Part shown: one piece after another, positions 1 through 9,032 of the stretch | Layout: each line of letters starts with the position of its first letter | Numbering within the stretch: the stretch's first letter is position 1 | DNA from: Phyllobacteriaceae bacterium Water-Bin73 | Lineage (GTDB): Bacteria > Pseudomonadota > Alphaproteobacteria > RS24 | DNA length: 44,510 nt | Assembly: GCA_900197605.1 (NCBI GenBank) | Contig: FZLQ01000003.1 | Span: forward strand, 1 to 44,510 | Direction: 5' to 3' | Notes under the pieces: model-generated | What the model saw: the letters and a program-made list of their open reading frames with translations, nothing else | Told to the model about the DNA's origin: nothing | Database searches by the model: none | Made by a program: the position numbers and the translations under genes

Positions 1-390
1 TTTGCCATTGATACGGTGCGCGCCTTAAAGGCCGCTTACCCCCATGTTGATTTTATCTGGCTTATTGGGGCCGATAATTTGGCGCAAATGCATCGCTGGA
101 AAAATTGGCAAGATATGATGGCTGAGATTCCGATGGCGGTTTATCCGCGCCCGGGCTTTGCCCATAAGGCCGCCCTATCGCCCGCAGCGCGCGCATTTGA
201 CTGGGCGCGCTTACCCGCTGCGGCGGCGGCGCAATTGCCGCTTTACCAAGCCCCGGCCTGGCTTGTTTTGGACGGCGCGCGCTCATCGCTCGCCTCCTCG
301 CGCTTGCGAGACGCCACAAAAAAAGGCGGCAAAGGCGCGAAATCATTGGCCAAAAACAGCCGACAAAAAGACCCGAAAAACGGCGATTGA
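1..390 (+). CDS. nadD: NadD, nicotinate-nucleotide adenylyltransferase (C-terminal part)
   Basis: This is the 3' part of a gene cut by the left window edge; reading frame 1 is open from base 1 to the TGA at 388-390. NadD adenylylates nicotinate mononucleotide in cytosolic NAD synthesis. The visible part carries the family block WLIGADNLAQMHRWKNW, in which the nucleotide-binding loop and the H-R-W region are typical of bacterial NadD. Near the end, SSLASSRLR matches the ISSTxIR-like C-terminal ATP-binding motif. After that motif comes a very basic, Lys/Gly-rich tail of about 25 residues (KKGGKGAKSL and onwards) that looks non-conserved. The next gene is rsfS, and nadD-rsfS-rlmH is a common bacterial order. 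The 5' part and start are outside the window. Confidence 0.93.
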   Translation, partial: FAIDTVRALKAAYPHVDFIWLIGADNLAQMHRWKNWQDMMAEIPMAVYPRPGFAHKAALSPAARAFDWARLPAAAAAQLPLYQAPAWLVLDGARSSLASSRLRDATKKGGKGAKSLAKNSRQKDPKNGD

Positions 391-472
391 ATTGCCCCGC
401 CAATATGGGCTAATCTAAATTTGTGGCAGATAATTGCCACACCAATCATGTCAAGCAAAGTGAGGATACGCT

Positions 473-895
473 CTGACTGACAAGCAGCCGCAGGCAAAAA
501 CGAAACGCCCCGATATCGAAGATGGCGCGCTTCACCAAATGGTTCTGACCAGTCTTGATGATGATCTGGCCCAGAATATCGTCACCATAAATTTGAGCGG
601 GAAATCGGCTTTGGCCGACCATATGGTCGTGGCCACCGGCCGGTCAAAACGTCATGTCGGCGCGCTGGCCGACCATCTTTTGCGCAAGCTGAAAGAAAAT
701 GGCGAGAAGAATATCCGCACTGAAGGTCAAAAGACCGGCGATTGGGTCTTGGTCGATGCCGGTGATGTGGTCGTGCATATTTTCCGCGAGGAAGTGCGCG
801 AATTTTACGGCATTGAAAAAATGTGGGCCACTGAAGCCGAAACCACTGCCTATAATCCCGATGCCGAAACACATTCGGCCGGCCTAACCGCGTAA
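473..895 (+). CDS. rsfS: RsfS, ribosome silencing factor (probable CTG start)
   Basis: RsfS binds ribosomal protein uL14 and blocks joining of the 30S and 50S subunits when nutrients are poor. The core AQNIVTINLSGKSALADHMVVATGRS, followed by GDWVLVDAGDVVVHIF and FYGIEKMW, is diagnostic of the family. The first ATG in frame is at 539, but homology appears to begin before it: the four codons upstream read ALHQ, which aligns with the ALQD-type opening of E. coli RsfS. That ATG also lacks a ribosome binding site. In-frame sequence is open back to a stop at 461-463 with no ATG, GTG or TTG. The best placed initiator is CTG at 473, six bases after GTGAGGA (460-466), giving 140 residues. A start at 539 (118 residues) or an assembly error are the alternatives. 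rlmH follows after 5 bases. Confidence 0.85.
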   Translation: MTDKQPQAKTKRPDIEDGALHQMVLTSLDDDLAQNIVTINLSGKSALADHMVVATGRSKRHVGALADHLLRKLKENGEKNIRTEGQKTGDWVLVDAGDVVVHIFREEVREFYGIEKMWATEAETTAYNPDAETHSAGLTA

Positions 896-900
896 AGCCG

Positions 901-1359
901 ATGCGCCTAAGCCTCTTGGCTGTCGGGCAAATGCGTGGCACGGCGGCGGCGGCGCTTTATGACGATTATGCCACGCGCATCGCCAAAAGCGGCCGCGCCA
1001 TTGGCCTTGACGGGTTACAGCTTACCGAGATTAAAGACCATCATGATGCGCCCGCCAAACTGCATGCGGCGCTGGACGCGCATAAGGGGTTCTCTATTTT
1101 CCTCGATGAAGGCGGAGCCGGTTGGACGAGCCGCCAATTGGCTGAGAATATCAGCCATTGGCGCGATACAAATCGTGGCGATGCGCTATTTGTCATCGGT
1201 CCGGCTGACGGGTTTCCAAGCGATATGAAGGCGCGGGCCGATATCACGCTTTCTTTGGGCAAAATGACCTGGCCGCATATGTTGGCGCGTGTCATGCTGG
1301 CTGAACAATTATGGCGCGCCATTTCCATTTTAACCGCACATCCCTATCATCGGGACTGA
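901..1359 (+). CDS. rlmH: RlmH, 23S rRNA pseudouridine-1915 N3-methyltransferase
   Basis: RlmH is a SPOUT-fold methyltransferase that uses S-adenosylmethionine to methylate pseudouridine 1915 in helix 69 of 23S rRNA on assembled 70S ribosomes. The 152-residue length is normal for the family. The knot region is visible as FVIGPADGF (about 98-106). The C-terminal signature SLGKMTWPHMLARVMLAEQLWRA ends in the family-typical HPYHRD, which closes the active site. The more usual IGGADG appears here as IGPADG, a mild variation. The start lies five bases after the rsfS stop and the next gene begins one base after the rlmH stop, so rsfS, rlmH and the EnvC-like gene are almost certainly co-transcribed. 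Assignment is secure from the C-terminal block. Confidence 0.95.
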   Translation: MRLSLLAVGQMRGTAAAALYDDYATRIAKSGRAIGLDGLQLTEIKDHHDAPAKLHAALDAHKGFSIFLDEGGAGWTSRQLAENISHWRDTNRGDALFVIGPADGFPSDMKARADITLSLGKMTWPHMLARVMLAEQLWRAISILTAHPYHRD

Positions 1360-1360
1360 C

Positions 1361-2533
1361 ATGAAACATGCCCTGACCCTTTTAATGATGCTTCTCAGCA
1401 CGGCAGCTTTGGCGCAAGAAAATGCGCCCCGCAGCAGTGATTTACAAAAACTCGACGCGCTGAATGAAGAAATTGAGAGCCGTAAAAATCGCGAAGCCGA
1501 GCTGAAAGCCACGGCGGCGCGGCTGAAACAACAACAAAAAGCCTTGCAACGCCGCACCATTGCGCTGGCGCGTGACTTGCAAAATATCGATGCCGAGCGC
1601 GATCGGTTGGAAGACCGGTTGGCTGAATTGGCGGTGACGGAAAATCAATTTGATGAGGCGCTGCAAAATGACCGCGCCGCTTTGGCGCGTCTGCTGGCCG
1701 GTTTACAGGCCATGCAAAAACAACCCGCACCGGCGTTTGCCGTGCATGCCGAGGACGCCTTATCCGCCGTGCAAGGGGCGGTGGTGATGGCGGCTGTCGT
1801 GCCCGGCATGCAAGAGCGCGCCGATGAATTGCGCGACCGCCTGACTGAATTGGCGGCTTTGCGCGCGCGCATGGACCGTCAATCAGAGGCACTGATTACC
1901 GCCGAACAAGATGCCGCCACGGCGCGTGCCGATTTGGATAAAGCGCTGGGCGATAAAGCCGCAGCGGAGAAAAAAATTCGCCGTGCCGCGGCGCGCGAGG
2001 CGGCGGCGATTGCGCGGCTGGTGGCCGAGGCGCGCGATTTGCGCGATTTGACCCGCCGCCTTGAAACCCGCAGCGCCGGCAGCTTCAAAGGCAGTGCTTT
2101 TGGCAAAGCGCGCGGGCTTTTGCCCTTGCCGGTGAGCGGTCAAGTGGTGGCCGGTTTCGGGCAGCGCAATGAAAATGGCGTCACCCAACAAGGTGTCTCG
2201 ATTGCCGGTCGTCCGGGCGCGCAAATTAATGCGCCCTATGACGGGCTGGTATTATATAGCGGGCCGTTTCGTCAATATGGCGACATTGTTATCATCTCAT
2301 TGGCCGATGGGTTTCAGATGATTTTGGCCGGGCTGGCCGATAGCGGGGTTTATGTCGGCCAAGAAATTCTGGCCGGCGAACCAATGGGTGTTCTCCCAGG
2401 CACACAATCGCATGAAAATCACCATTTGGGGTCTTCGACTTCCGGTCGCAGTCAGCTATATATGGAACTGAGATTTGAAGGCCGGCCGATTGACCCATCA
2501 CCCTGGCTCAAACATGCGGTGAAAACGGGTTAA
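1361..2533 (+). CDS. EnvC-like murein hydrolase activator, degenerate LytM domain
   Basis: This is a 390-residue secreted protein. Residues 1-19 form a signal peptide (hydrophobic LTLLMMLLSTAALA, then QENA). Two long, charged coiled-coil stretches follow (about 24-120 and 145-240). The last 135 residues form an M23/LytM-type domain, seen as VSGQVVAGFGQ, INAPYDGLVLYSG and LYMELRFEGRPIDPSPWL. Active M23 peptidases keep zinc ligands in an HxxxD and an HxH motif. Here the first site reads GVSIAGRPG and the last reads LYMELR, so ligands are missing, as in EnvC, which activates periplasmic amidases rather than cutting peptidoglycan itself. It sits between rlmH and ctpA, an order I recall as common in Alphaproteobacteria. 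The partner amidase is not in the window. An insertion around residues 345-360 (QSHENHHLGSSTSG) is unusual. Confidence 0.85.
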   Translation: MKHALTLLMMLLSTAALAQENAPRSSDLQKLDALNEEIESRKNREAELKATAARLKQQQKALQRRTIALARDLQNIDAERDRLEDRLAELAVTENQFDEALQNDRAALARLLAGLQAMQKQPAPAFAVHAEDALSAVQGAVVMAAVVPGMQERADELRDRLTELAALRARMDRQSEALITAEQDAATARADLDKALGDKAAAEKKIRRAAAREAAAIARLVAEARDLRDLTRRLETRSAGSFKGSAFGKARGLLPLPVSGQVVAGFGQRNENGVTQQGVSIAGRPGAQINAPYDGLVLYSGPFRQYGDIVIISLADGFQMILAGLADSGVYVGQEILAGEPMGVLPGTQSHENHHLGSSTSGRSQLYMELRFEGRPIDPSPWLKHAVKTG

Positions 2534-2557
2534 ACGGGCAGGCGAAAGGATAAGAAT

Positions 2558-3928
2558 ATGGTCATTTCAGCAGCCATGACAGGCAAACGGCGTCATGTCA
2601 TTTGGGCATTGGTTTTATCGCTGCCCCTCATCATGGCCGGTGGCCCGGCGCTTAGTGAAAAGCGCCTCGACGAGCGCGAGCTTTATAATCAATTGACGCT
2701 ATTTGGTGATGTGCTGGAACAAGTGCGCCGCAATTATGTTGATGCGCCCTCCGACAAGGAGCTTATCGAGGCGGCGCTGTCGGGCATGATGGCATCGCTC
2801 GACCCCCATTCGGCCTATTTGCCGCCGAAAAACTTTGAGGATATGCAGGTCGAAACCAAAGGCGAATTTGGCGGGCTGGGCATTGAGGTGACCATGGAAA
2901 ACGGCTTGGTGAAAGTCATTGCGCCGATTGATGACACCCCCGCCAGCCGCGCCGATATGCGTCCCAATGATTTGATTTCCGAGCTTGATGGCAAGCCGGT
3001 TTTGGGCCTCACCCTATCGGAAGCAGTTGAGCTGATGCGCGGCGAAAAAGGTAAGCCGATTACCTTAACCGTATTGCGCGAGGGCGAAAAAGAACCGCTG
3101 GAAATTGTCATTATCCGCGACACAATCCGTATTCGCGCCGTGCGCACACGGGTTGAAGGGCCCGATAAAAACATCGCCTATATTCGTCTAACGACCTTTA
3201 ACTCGCAGACCACGAAGAATTTGAAAAAAGCATTTAACAGCCTACCGGCGGAAATCGGCAGCAAAAATATCGCCGGTTATATTATCGACTTGCGCAATAA
3301 TCCGGGCGGGTTGCTGCGCGAAGCCATTTCGGTGTCCGACACCATGTTGGATCGTGGCGAAATTGTTTCGACGCGCGGGCGCAATGAAGATGACAGTTCA
3401 CGCTTTTCGGCGCGGCGCGGCGACATGGCACGCGGCCTGCCGATTGTCGTGATGATTAATGGCGGCTCGGCCTCAGCCTCGGAAATTGTTGCCGGTGCGC
3501 TGCAAGACCATCACCGTGCGGTGATTATGGGCACCCAAAGTTTCGGCAAAGGCTCGGTGCAATCCATTATGCCGCTCGGCAATGAGGGCGCGCTGCGCAT
3601 GACCACGGCGCGTTATTTCACGCCATCAGGCCGCTCCATTCAAGCCAAGGGCATTACCCCCGATATTATCGCCGAACAGGAATTGCCCGAAGAATTGCAA
3701 GGCCGCGAAGGTCGCCGCGAGGCTGATTTGCGCGGCGCATTGGACGGCAAAGATATTGACGGCTCGTCCAATGGTGGCGCGCCGAGCGACAGCAAAGAGC
3801 AAAAGCGCAAAACCCCGATTGCGTTTATTCCGCCCAAACCCGAAGACGACAAGCAATTACAAGACGCCATTCAATTACTGATTGGTTTGCGTGAAACCGC
3901 CAGCGCCAAAAACGCGCCCAATTCTTGA
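2558..3928 (+). CDS. ctpA: CtpA, S41-family carboxy-terminal processing protease
   Basis: This is a periplasmic serine protease that trims or degrades proteins from their C-terminus. The N-terminus is basic (GKRRH) with one hydrophobic segment at about 14-31, a signal peptide or anchor. A PDZ domain covers roughly residues 95-185 (GEFGGLGIEV, DLISELDGKPV). The S41 catalytic core follows. NGGSASASEIVAGAL gives the nucleophile Ser306, and GTQSFGKGSVQ gives the general-base Lys331, at the 25-residue spacing seen in the family. LRNNPGGLL and FTPSGRSIQ are further signatures. AAAGGATAAGA precedes the ATG at 2558; a second ATG at 2576 is possible. The tail after residue 380 is charged and low in complexity. 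Position after the EnvC-like gene suggests a shared cell-envelope role. Confidence 0.95.
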   Translation: MVISAAMTGKRRHVIWALVLSLPLIMAGGPALSEKRLDERELYNQLTLFGDVLEQVRRNYVDAPSDKELIEAALSGMMASLDPHSAYLPPKNFEDMQVETKGEFGGLGIEVTMENGLVKVIAPIDDTPASRADMRPNDLISELDGKPVLGLTLSEAVELMRGEKGKPITLTVLREGEKEPLEIVIIRDTIRIRAVRTRVEGPDKNIAYIRLTTFNSQTTKNLKKAFNSLPAEIGSKNIAGYIIDLRNNPGGLLREAISVSDTMLDRGEIVSTRGRNEDDSSRFSARRGDMARGLPIVVMINGGSASASEIVAGALQDHHRAVIMGTQSFGKGSVQSIMPLGNEGALRMTTARYFTPSGRSIQAKGITPDIIAEQELPEELQGREGRREADLRGALDGKDIDGSSNGGAPSDSKEQKRKTPIAFIPPKPEDDKQLQDAIQLLIGLRETASAKNAPNS

Positions 3929-3941
3929 CAAAGGCCCGTGC

Positions 3942-4481
3942 ATGACCGCCTATGATGTTCCCGATTTTCCGCCCGACCATCTGGCGCACCAATTAAGCTG
4001 GCGTCCATGTGCCGGTATTGCGCTGTTTAATGGCGCGGGCAAGGTTTTTTGCGGCAAGCGACGTCCCAATAATCTGCCCGCCGATGCGCCCCTCTGGCAA
4101 TTGCCGCAAGGCGGGATTGATGCCGGTGAAGCCCCGCAAATCGCGGCGTTTCGCGAATTGGCTGAGGAAACCGGTATTCGCTCGGCCAAGCTGATTTATG
4201 AATTACCCGATTGGTTGCGCTATGATTTGCCTGAAAACCTTATCGGCACGGCGCTGAAAGGCCGGTTTCGCGGCCAAAAGCAAAAATGGTTCGCCATGCA
4301 ATTCACCGGCAGTGATGACGAAATTGACCTTGCCGCGCATGACCAAATTGAATTTGACGACTGGGCTTGGCGCAGTTTAGAGGCTTGCGTCGAGGACGTG
4401 ATTGCCTTCAAAAAACCGATTTATCAGCAATTGGCCGCGCGCTTTGCTCATCTCGCCGCGCACCCGCCGACGTCGGCCTAA
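3942..4481 (+). CDS. rppH: RppH, RNA pyrophosphohydrolase (Nudix)
   Basis: RppH removes pyrophosphate from 5'-triphosphate RNA ends and so starts 5'-end-dependent mRNA decay; in Alphaproteobacteria this family was first annotated as dinucleoside polyphosphate hydrolase. The Nudix box is complete: G-x5-E-x7-RELAEETGI, spanning about residues 55-77, with the metal-binding glutamates present. WQLPQGGID before the box and QKWFAMQF after it are typical of RppH. An open frame extends upstream to 3882, but that overlaps the end of ctpA. The ATG at 3942 is preceded by AAAGG at good distance and gives 179 residues, close to the family norm. It lies 13 bases after ctpA and 6 bases before the oxygenase gene. 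Confidence 0.93.
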   Translation: MTAYDVPDFPPDHLAHQLSWRPCAGIALFNGAGKVFCGKRRPNNLPADAPLWQLPQGGIDAGEAPQIAAFRELAEETGIRSAKLIYELPDWLRYDLPENLIGTALKGRFRGQKQKWFAMQFTGSDDEIDLAAHDQIEFDDWAWRSLEACVEDVIAFKKPIYQQLAARFAHLAAHPPTSA

Positions 4482-4487
4482 GCCTAG

Positions 4488-5453
4488 ATGCAAACGCCCC
4501 TCCCCCTTATTGATTTTGCCGGGTTTCAAACCGGCACAAAAGATGTGCGCGCGCGCATCGCGCAGGCCATCGGCGCGGCGTGTCGCAAGGACGGGTTTTT
4601 CGCGTTGGCCAATCACGGCATCGCGCCAGCCCATATCAATGCCGCTTTCGACATGGCGCAAAATTTTTTCGATCTGCCCGAAAGCGATAAAGCCGCCATT
4701 GCGATTGACCGCTCAGCGTGTCATCGCGGCTGGTTCGGGCGTGGCGTCGAAGTGCTCGATAAAATCGGCCAGCCACAAGGCGATGTCAAAGAGGGGCTGA
4801 AGATAGGCCGCGACCTGCCGCCGGACCATGCCCGCGTCAAAGCCGGCATGCCCTTGCATGGCCCCAATCAATGGCCCGCCGAAACCGGCAATATTGTCGG
4901 CTTTCGCGCCATTATGCAGACACTTTATGCCGATTGCGAAGCGCTGTCGCGCCAGCTTATGCAAGCCTTTGCCTTGTCGCTGGCGCTTGAAACCACGTAT
5001 TTTGACCGCTGGCTGAAAGAGCCGATGGCCACTTTGGGGCCCTTGCGCTACCCGCTTTTTGACGCGGCAGATGACGCCGCTTTATTGTCCGCCGGCCCGC
5101 ATACGGATTTTGGTTGTTTGACACTTTTATTTCAGCATGACGCGCCGGGTCTGGAAATTCAAACCGCTCAAGGCGCGTGGCAAGAAGTGCCGCTCCTGCC
5201 CGACCATCTGGTGGTGAATATCGGCGACATGATGCAGCATTGGACCGGCGGGCGTTATGCGTCAACCGTGCATCGCGTCGTCAATCGCACCGACCACACG
5301 CGCCATGCCATTGCCTATTTCTTTGACCCCGACCCCGATGCCGATTTATCGGCCCTGCCGGGCTGCGGCACCCGCCAATCCCCGCCACTGACGGCGCTGG
5401 CGCATTTGCTGGCCAAAATCGGTGACAGTTTTGATTATATGGAAGATAAATGA
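4488..5453 (+). CDS. 2-oxoglutarate/Fe(II)-dependent oxygenase, isopenicillin N synthase-like
   Basis: This is a 321-residue member of the non-haem iron oxygenase superfamily that includes isopenicillin N synthase and plant flavonoid/gibberellin oxygenases. The N-terminal part (DGFFALANHGI, about 35-45) is the typical DIOX_N domain. The 2-His-1-Asp iron site is visible: His205 and Asp207 in GPHTDFGCLTLL, and His262 in STVHRVVN. The co-substrate carboxylate site is normally Arg-x-Ser. Here it reads Arg272-His-Ala274, so the serine is replaced by alanine. The substrate is unknown and neither neighbour explains it. The stop overlaps the purU start as ATGA, so the two genes are translationally coupled. 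No clear ribosome binding site precedes the ATG at 4488. Confidence 0.88.
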   Translation: MQTPLPLIDFAGFQTGTKDVRARIAQAIGAACRKDGFFALANHGIAPAHINAAFDMAQNFFDLPESDKAAIAIDRSACHRGWFGRGVEVLDKIGQPQGDVKEGLKIGRDLPPDHARVKAGMPLHGPNQWPAETGNIVGFRAIMQTLYADCEALSRQLMQAFALSLALETTYFDRWLKEPMATLGPLRYPLFDAADDAALLSAGPHTDFGCLTLLFQHDAPGLEIQTAQGAWQEVPLLPDHLVVNIGDMMQHWTGGRYASTVHRVVNRTDHTRHAIAYFFDPDPDADLSALPGCGTRQSPPLTALAHLLAKIGDSFDYMEDK

Positions 5454-6292
5454 GTTCTCGCTTCATCATCACCCTGTCCTGCCCCGACCGCCCCGGCATT
5501 GTCGCCGCCCTGTCGCATGTGCTGGCTGAAAACGGTTTCAACATTACCGAAAGCCAGCAATATAGCGATTTGGAAAGCGGGCAGTTTTTCATGCGCGTGG
5601 CCTGCGAAGGCGCTGCGGCCAAAGACAGATTAAGCGCCGAGCTCAACCCGCTCGCCGCCGGCTTTGACATGCATCTGGCGATTCATGAGGCGGATAAAAA
5701 ACAGCGCATGCTTATTCTGCTGTCGAAATTTGACCATTGCCTGATTGATTTGATTTATCGCCAACAAAGCGGCTCCATTAATATGGATATTGCCGCCATC
5801 GCCTCCAATCATGAAACCGGCCGCCATTGGGCCGAGGGCGCGGGGCTGGCTTATCATGGCTTGGGGCAAAAACAAGATAAGGCCGATAATGAAGCCCGCC
5901 TCAATGCGCTGATTGATGAGGCGCAAATCGACTTGATTGTGCTGGCGCGTTATATGCAAATTTTGACACCGCAATTTGTCGCCCGCCATGAAGCGCGCAT
6001 TATCAATATTCATCACAGCTTTCTGCCCAGCTTCAAGGGTGCCGAACCCTATAGCCAAGCCCATAAGCGCGGGGTGAAAATCATCGGCGCGACGGCGCAT
6101 TTCGTCACCGCAGACCTTGATGAGGGGCCGATTATCGCGCAAGGCACTGAGCCGGTGCGCCATGATATGAGCGTGGCCGATTTGGTGGATGTTGGCCGCG
6201 ATACGGAGCGGCGCACTTTGGCGCGCGCCGTGTCGCTTTATGCCGAGCGGCGGGGCTTTATCAATGGCACAAAAACCGTGATATTTGACTAG
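5450..6292 (+). CDS. purU: PurU, formyltetrahydrofolate deformylase
   Basis: PurU hydrolyses 10-formyltetrahydrofolate to formate and tetrahydrofolate, balancing one-carbon pools and feeding formate to purine synthesis. The 280-residue length fits. Residues 1-80 form an ACT regulatory domain (CPDRPGIVAALSHVLAENG). Residues 85-280 form the formyltransferase-type catalytic domain. The catalytic Asn187-x-His189 lies in INIHHSFLPSFKGAEPY, and Asp224 lies in DLDEGPIIAQ. GGVKIIGATAHFVT-like sequence around 208-220 is also typical (RGVKIIGATAHFV). The ATG overlaps the stop of the oxygenase gene by four bases. A strong hairpin with A/T runs follows and separates it from the convergent atp operon. Confidence 0.96.
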   Translation: MSSRFIITLSCPDRPGIVAALSHVLAENGFNITESQQYSDLESGQFFMRVACEGAAAKDRLSAELNPLAAGFDMHLAIHEADKKQRMLILLSKFDHCLIDLIYRQQSGSINMDIAAIASNHETGRHWAEGAGLAYHGLGQKQDKADNEARLNALIDEAQIDLIVLARYMQILTPQFVARHEARIINIHHSFLPSFKGAEPYSQAHKRGVKIIGATAHFVTADLDEGPIIAQGTEPVRHDMSVADLVDVGRDTERRTLARAVSLYAERRGFINGTKTVIFD

Positions 6293-6295
6293 GGC

Positions 6296-6326
6296 AAAAA
6301 AAAACGCGCCGGTTAGGGCGCGTTTT
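6296..6326. terminator. Bidirectional intrinsic terminator between purU and atpC
   Basis: The arms AAAACGCGCC (6301-6310) and GGCGCGTTTT (6317-6326) are perfect complements around a six-base loop. A run of A precedes the left arm (6296-6304) and T residues end the right arm, so the hairpin plus U-run works in both directions. It closes the plus-strand nadD-purU series and the minus-strand atp operon. Confidence 0.88.
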
Positions 6327-6366
6327 ATCGTCATGAAATTAAAAAAGCGCGAAAGCCGCTATCTGG

Positions 6367-6624
6367 CTATTCGCCAATGCTCTCGGCCAATACGGTCACG
6401 CCTTCCGGTGTGACATCGACAAAACCGCCATCAAGCTCAAAATGCTGGGTCTTGCCGTCATTTTCAACACTCAGCGTTCCGGCACGCAACATCGCCATAA
6501 ACGGCGCATGTTTGGGCAGAACGCCAAAATCGCCCTCGGCGCCGGGCACTTGCACCGCATCGACATCGGCGGAAAGCACCAAACGCTCGGGACTGACCAA
6601 ATCAAATTTCAGCTTATCAGCCAT
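6367..6624 (-). CDS. atpC: AtpC, F1 ATP synthase epsilon subunit (N-terminal domain only)
   Basis: Epsilon sits in the central rotor stalk of F1Fo and couples gamma to the c-ring. The 85 residues match the N-terminal beta-sandwich domain: KLKFDLVSPERLVLS, VDAVQVPGAEGDFGVLPKHAPFMAML and GGFVDVTPEGVTVLAE. Most bacterial epsilon subunits are about 130-140 residues and end in a two-helix domain that can inhibit ATP hydrolysis. Here the frame stops after ESIGE, and the purU/atpC terminator begins about 40 bases downstream. The domain is therefore absent rather than displaced by a nearby frameshift. Short epsilon subunits are known, for example in Chlorobium. It is the last gene of the atpHAGDC order, 37 bases after atpD. 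Confidence 0.95.
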   Translation of the reverse strand: MADKLKFDLVSPERLVLSADVDAVQVPGAEGDFGVLPKHAPFMAMLRAGTLSVENDGKTQHFELDGGFVDVTPEGVTVLAESIGE

Positions 6625-6661
6625 GTTTCAATTCCTTATGCCGCTTCCGCAGCCTCTATCT

Positions 6662-8116
<1,455 letters not shown>

Positions 8117-8122
8117 CTATCC

Positions 8123-9001
8123 CTAAAGCGCTTCGGCGCCTGAGATAATTTCAATCAATTCTTTGGTAATTTGCGCCTGACGCGATCGGTTATAAGTGAT
8201 GCTCAGACTGTCAATCATTTCACCGGCATTGCGCGTGGCATTATCCATCGCGCTCATGCGCGCGCCCTGTTCACTGGCGGCGTTTTCCAATAAAGCCCGC
8301 AAAATTTGCACGGCGATATTGCGCGGCAAAAGCGCGTCGAGAATTTCATTCTCTTCCGGCTCATAATCATAGGCCGCGCCGCCAAGCTCAGGTGCTTCGG
8401 CAGCGTCGAAACTGGCCGGAATGATTTGCGCGCCCGTCGGGATTTGGCTGATGACATTTTGAAAGCGCGAATAATACAAAGTGCAAATATCAAAACCGTC
8501 AGCGTCAAAATCACTGAGCACACGCTCGGCAACTTCCTGCGCTTGGTCATAGCCAATGCTTTTGAGCCCCTGATAGGAAATCGGCTCGCGCAATTCGGTT
8601 GTGAAATAGCGTTTCAGCACATCATAGCCTTTGCGGCCGACGCATAAAATCTCAACTTGTTTGCCGTCGCTTATCAGCTTTTTAGCATCTTCGCGCGCCA
8701 GCCGCGCAATAGATGAGTTAAAGCCGCCGCACAGACCGCGTTCAGCCGTGGCCACAATCAGCAAATGACGCTTATCGCTGCCCGTTCCGGCAAGCAATTT
8801 CGGCGCGCTTTCGGCATCGGTAATGCCCGATGCCAAATTGCCCAAAACAGCGCCCATGCGGTCGGCATAGGGACGCGCCGCTTCAGCGGCTTCTTGCGCC
8901 CGACGCAATTTAGAGGCCGCCACCATTTGCATGGCGCGGGTAATCTTTTGCGTCGCCTGCACGCTGGCGATGCGATTACGAAGCTCTTTCAAAGATGCCA
9001 T
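8123..9001 (-). CDS. atpG: AtpG, F1 ATP synthase gamma subunit
   Basis: Gamma is the rotating central shaft of F1. The 292-residue length fits the family. The conserved N-terminal helix [36 protein letters not shown] is present, as is [14 protein letters not shown] in the middle. The C-terminal helix has [44 protein letters not shown], the strongest signature of the subunit. It is transcribed with atpH, atpA, atpD and atpC, in the usual position between alpha and beta. Nothing unusual was seen. Confidence 0.98.
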   Translation of the reverse strand: MASLKELRNRIASVQATQKITRAMQMVAASKLRRAQEAAEAARPYADRMGAVLGNLASGITDAESAPKLLAGTGSDKRHLLIVATAERGLCGGFNSSIARLAREDAKKLISDGKQVEILCVGRKGYDVLKRYFTTELREPISYQGLKSIGYDQAQEVAERVLSDFDADGFDICTLYYSRFQNVISQIPTGAQIIPASFDAAEAPELGGAAYDYEPEENEILDALLPRNIAVQILRALLENAASEQGARMSAMDNATRNAGEMIDSLSITYNRSRQAQITKELIEIISGAEAL

Positions 9002-9032
9002 TTGGCTGTCCCTAAACTATTAACGCTAACGC

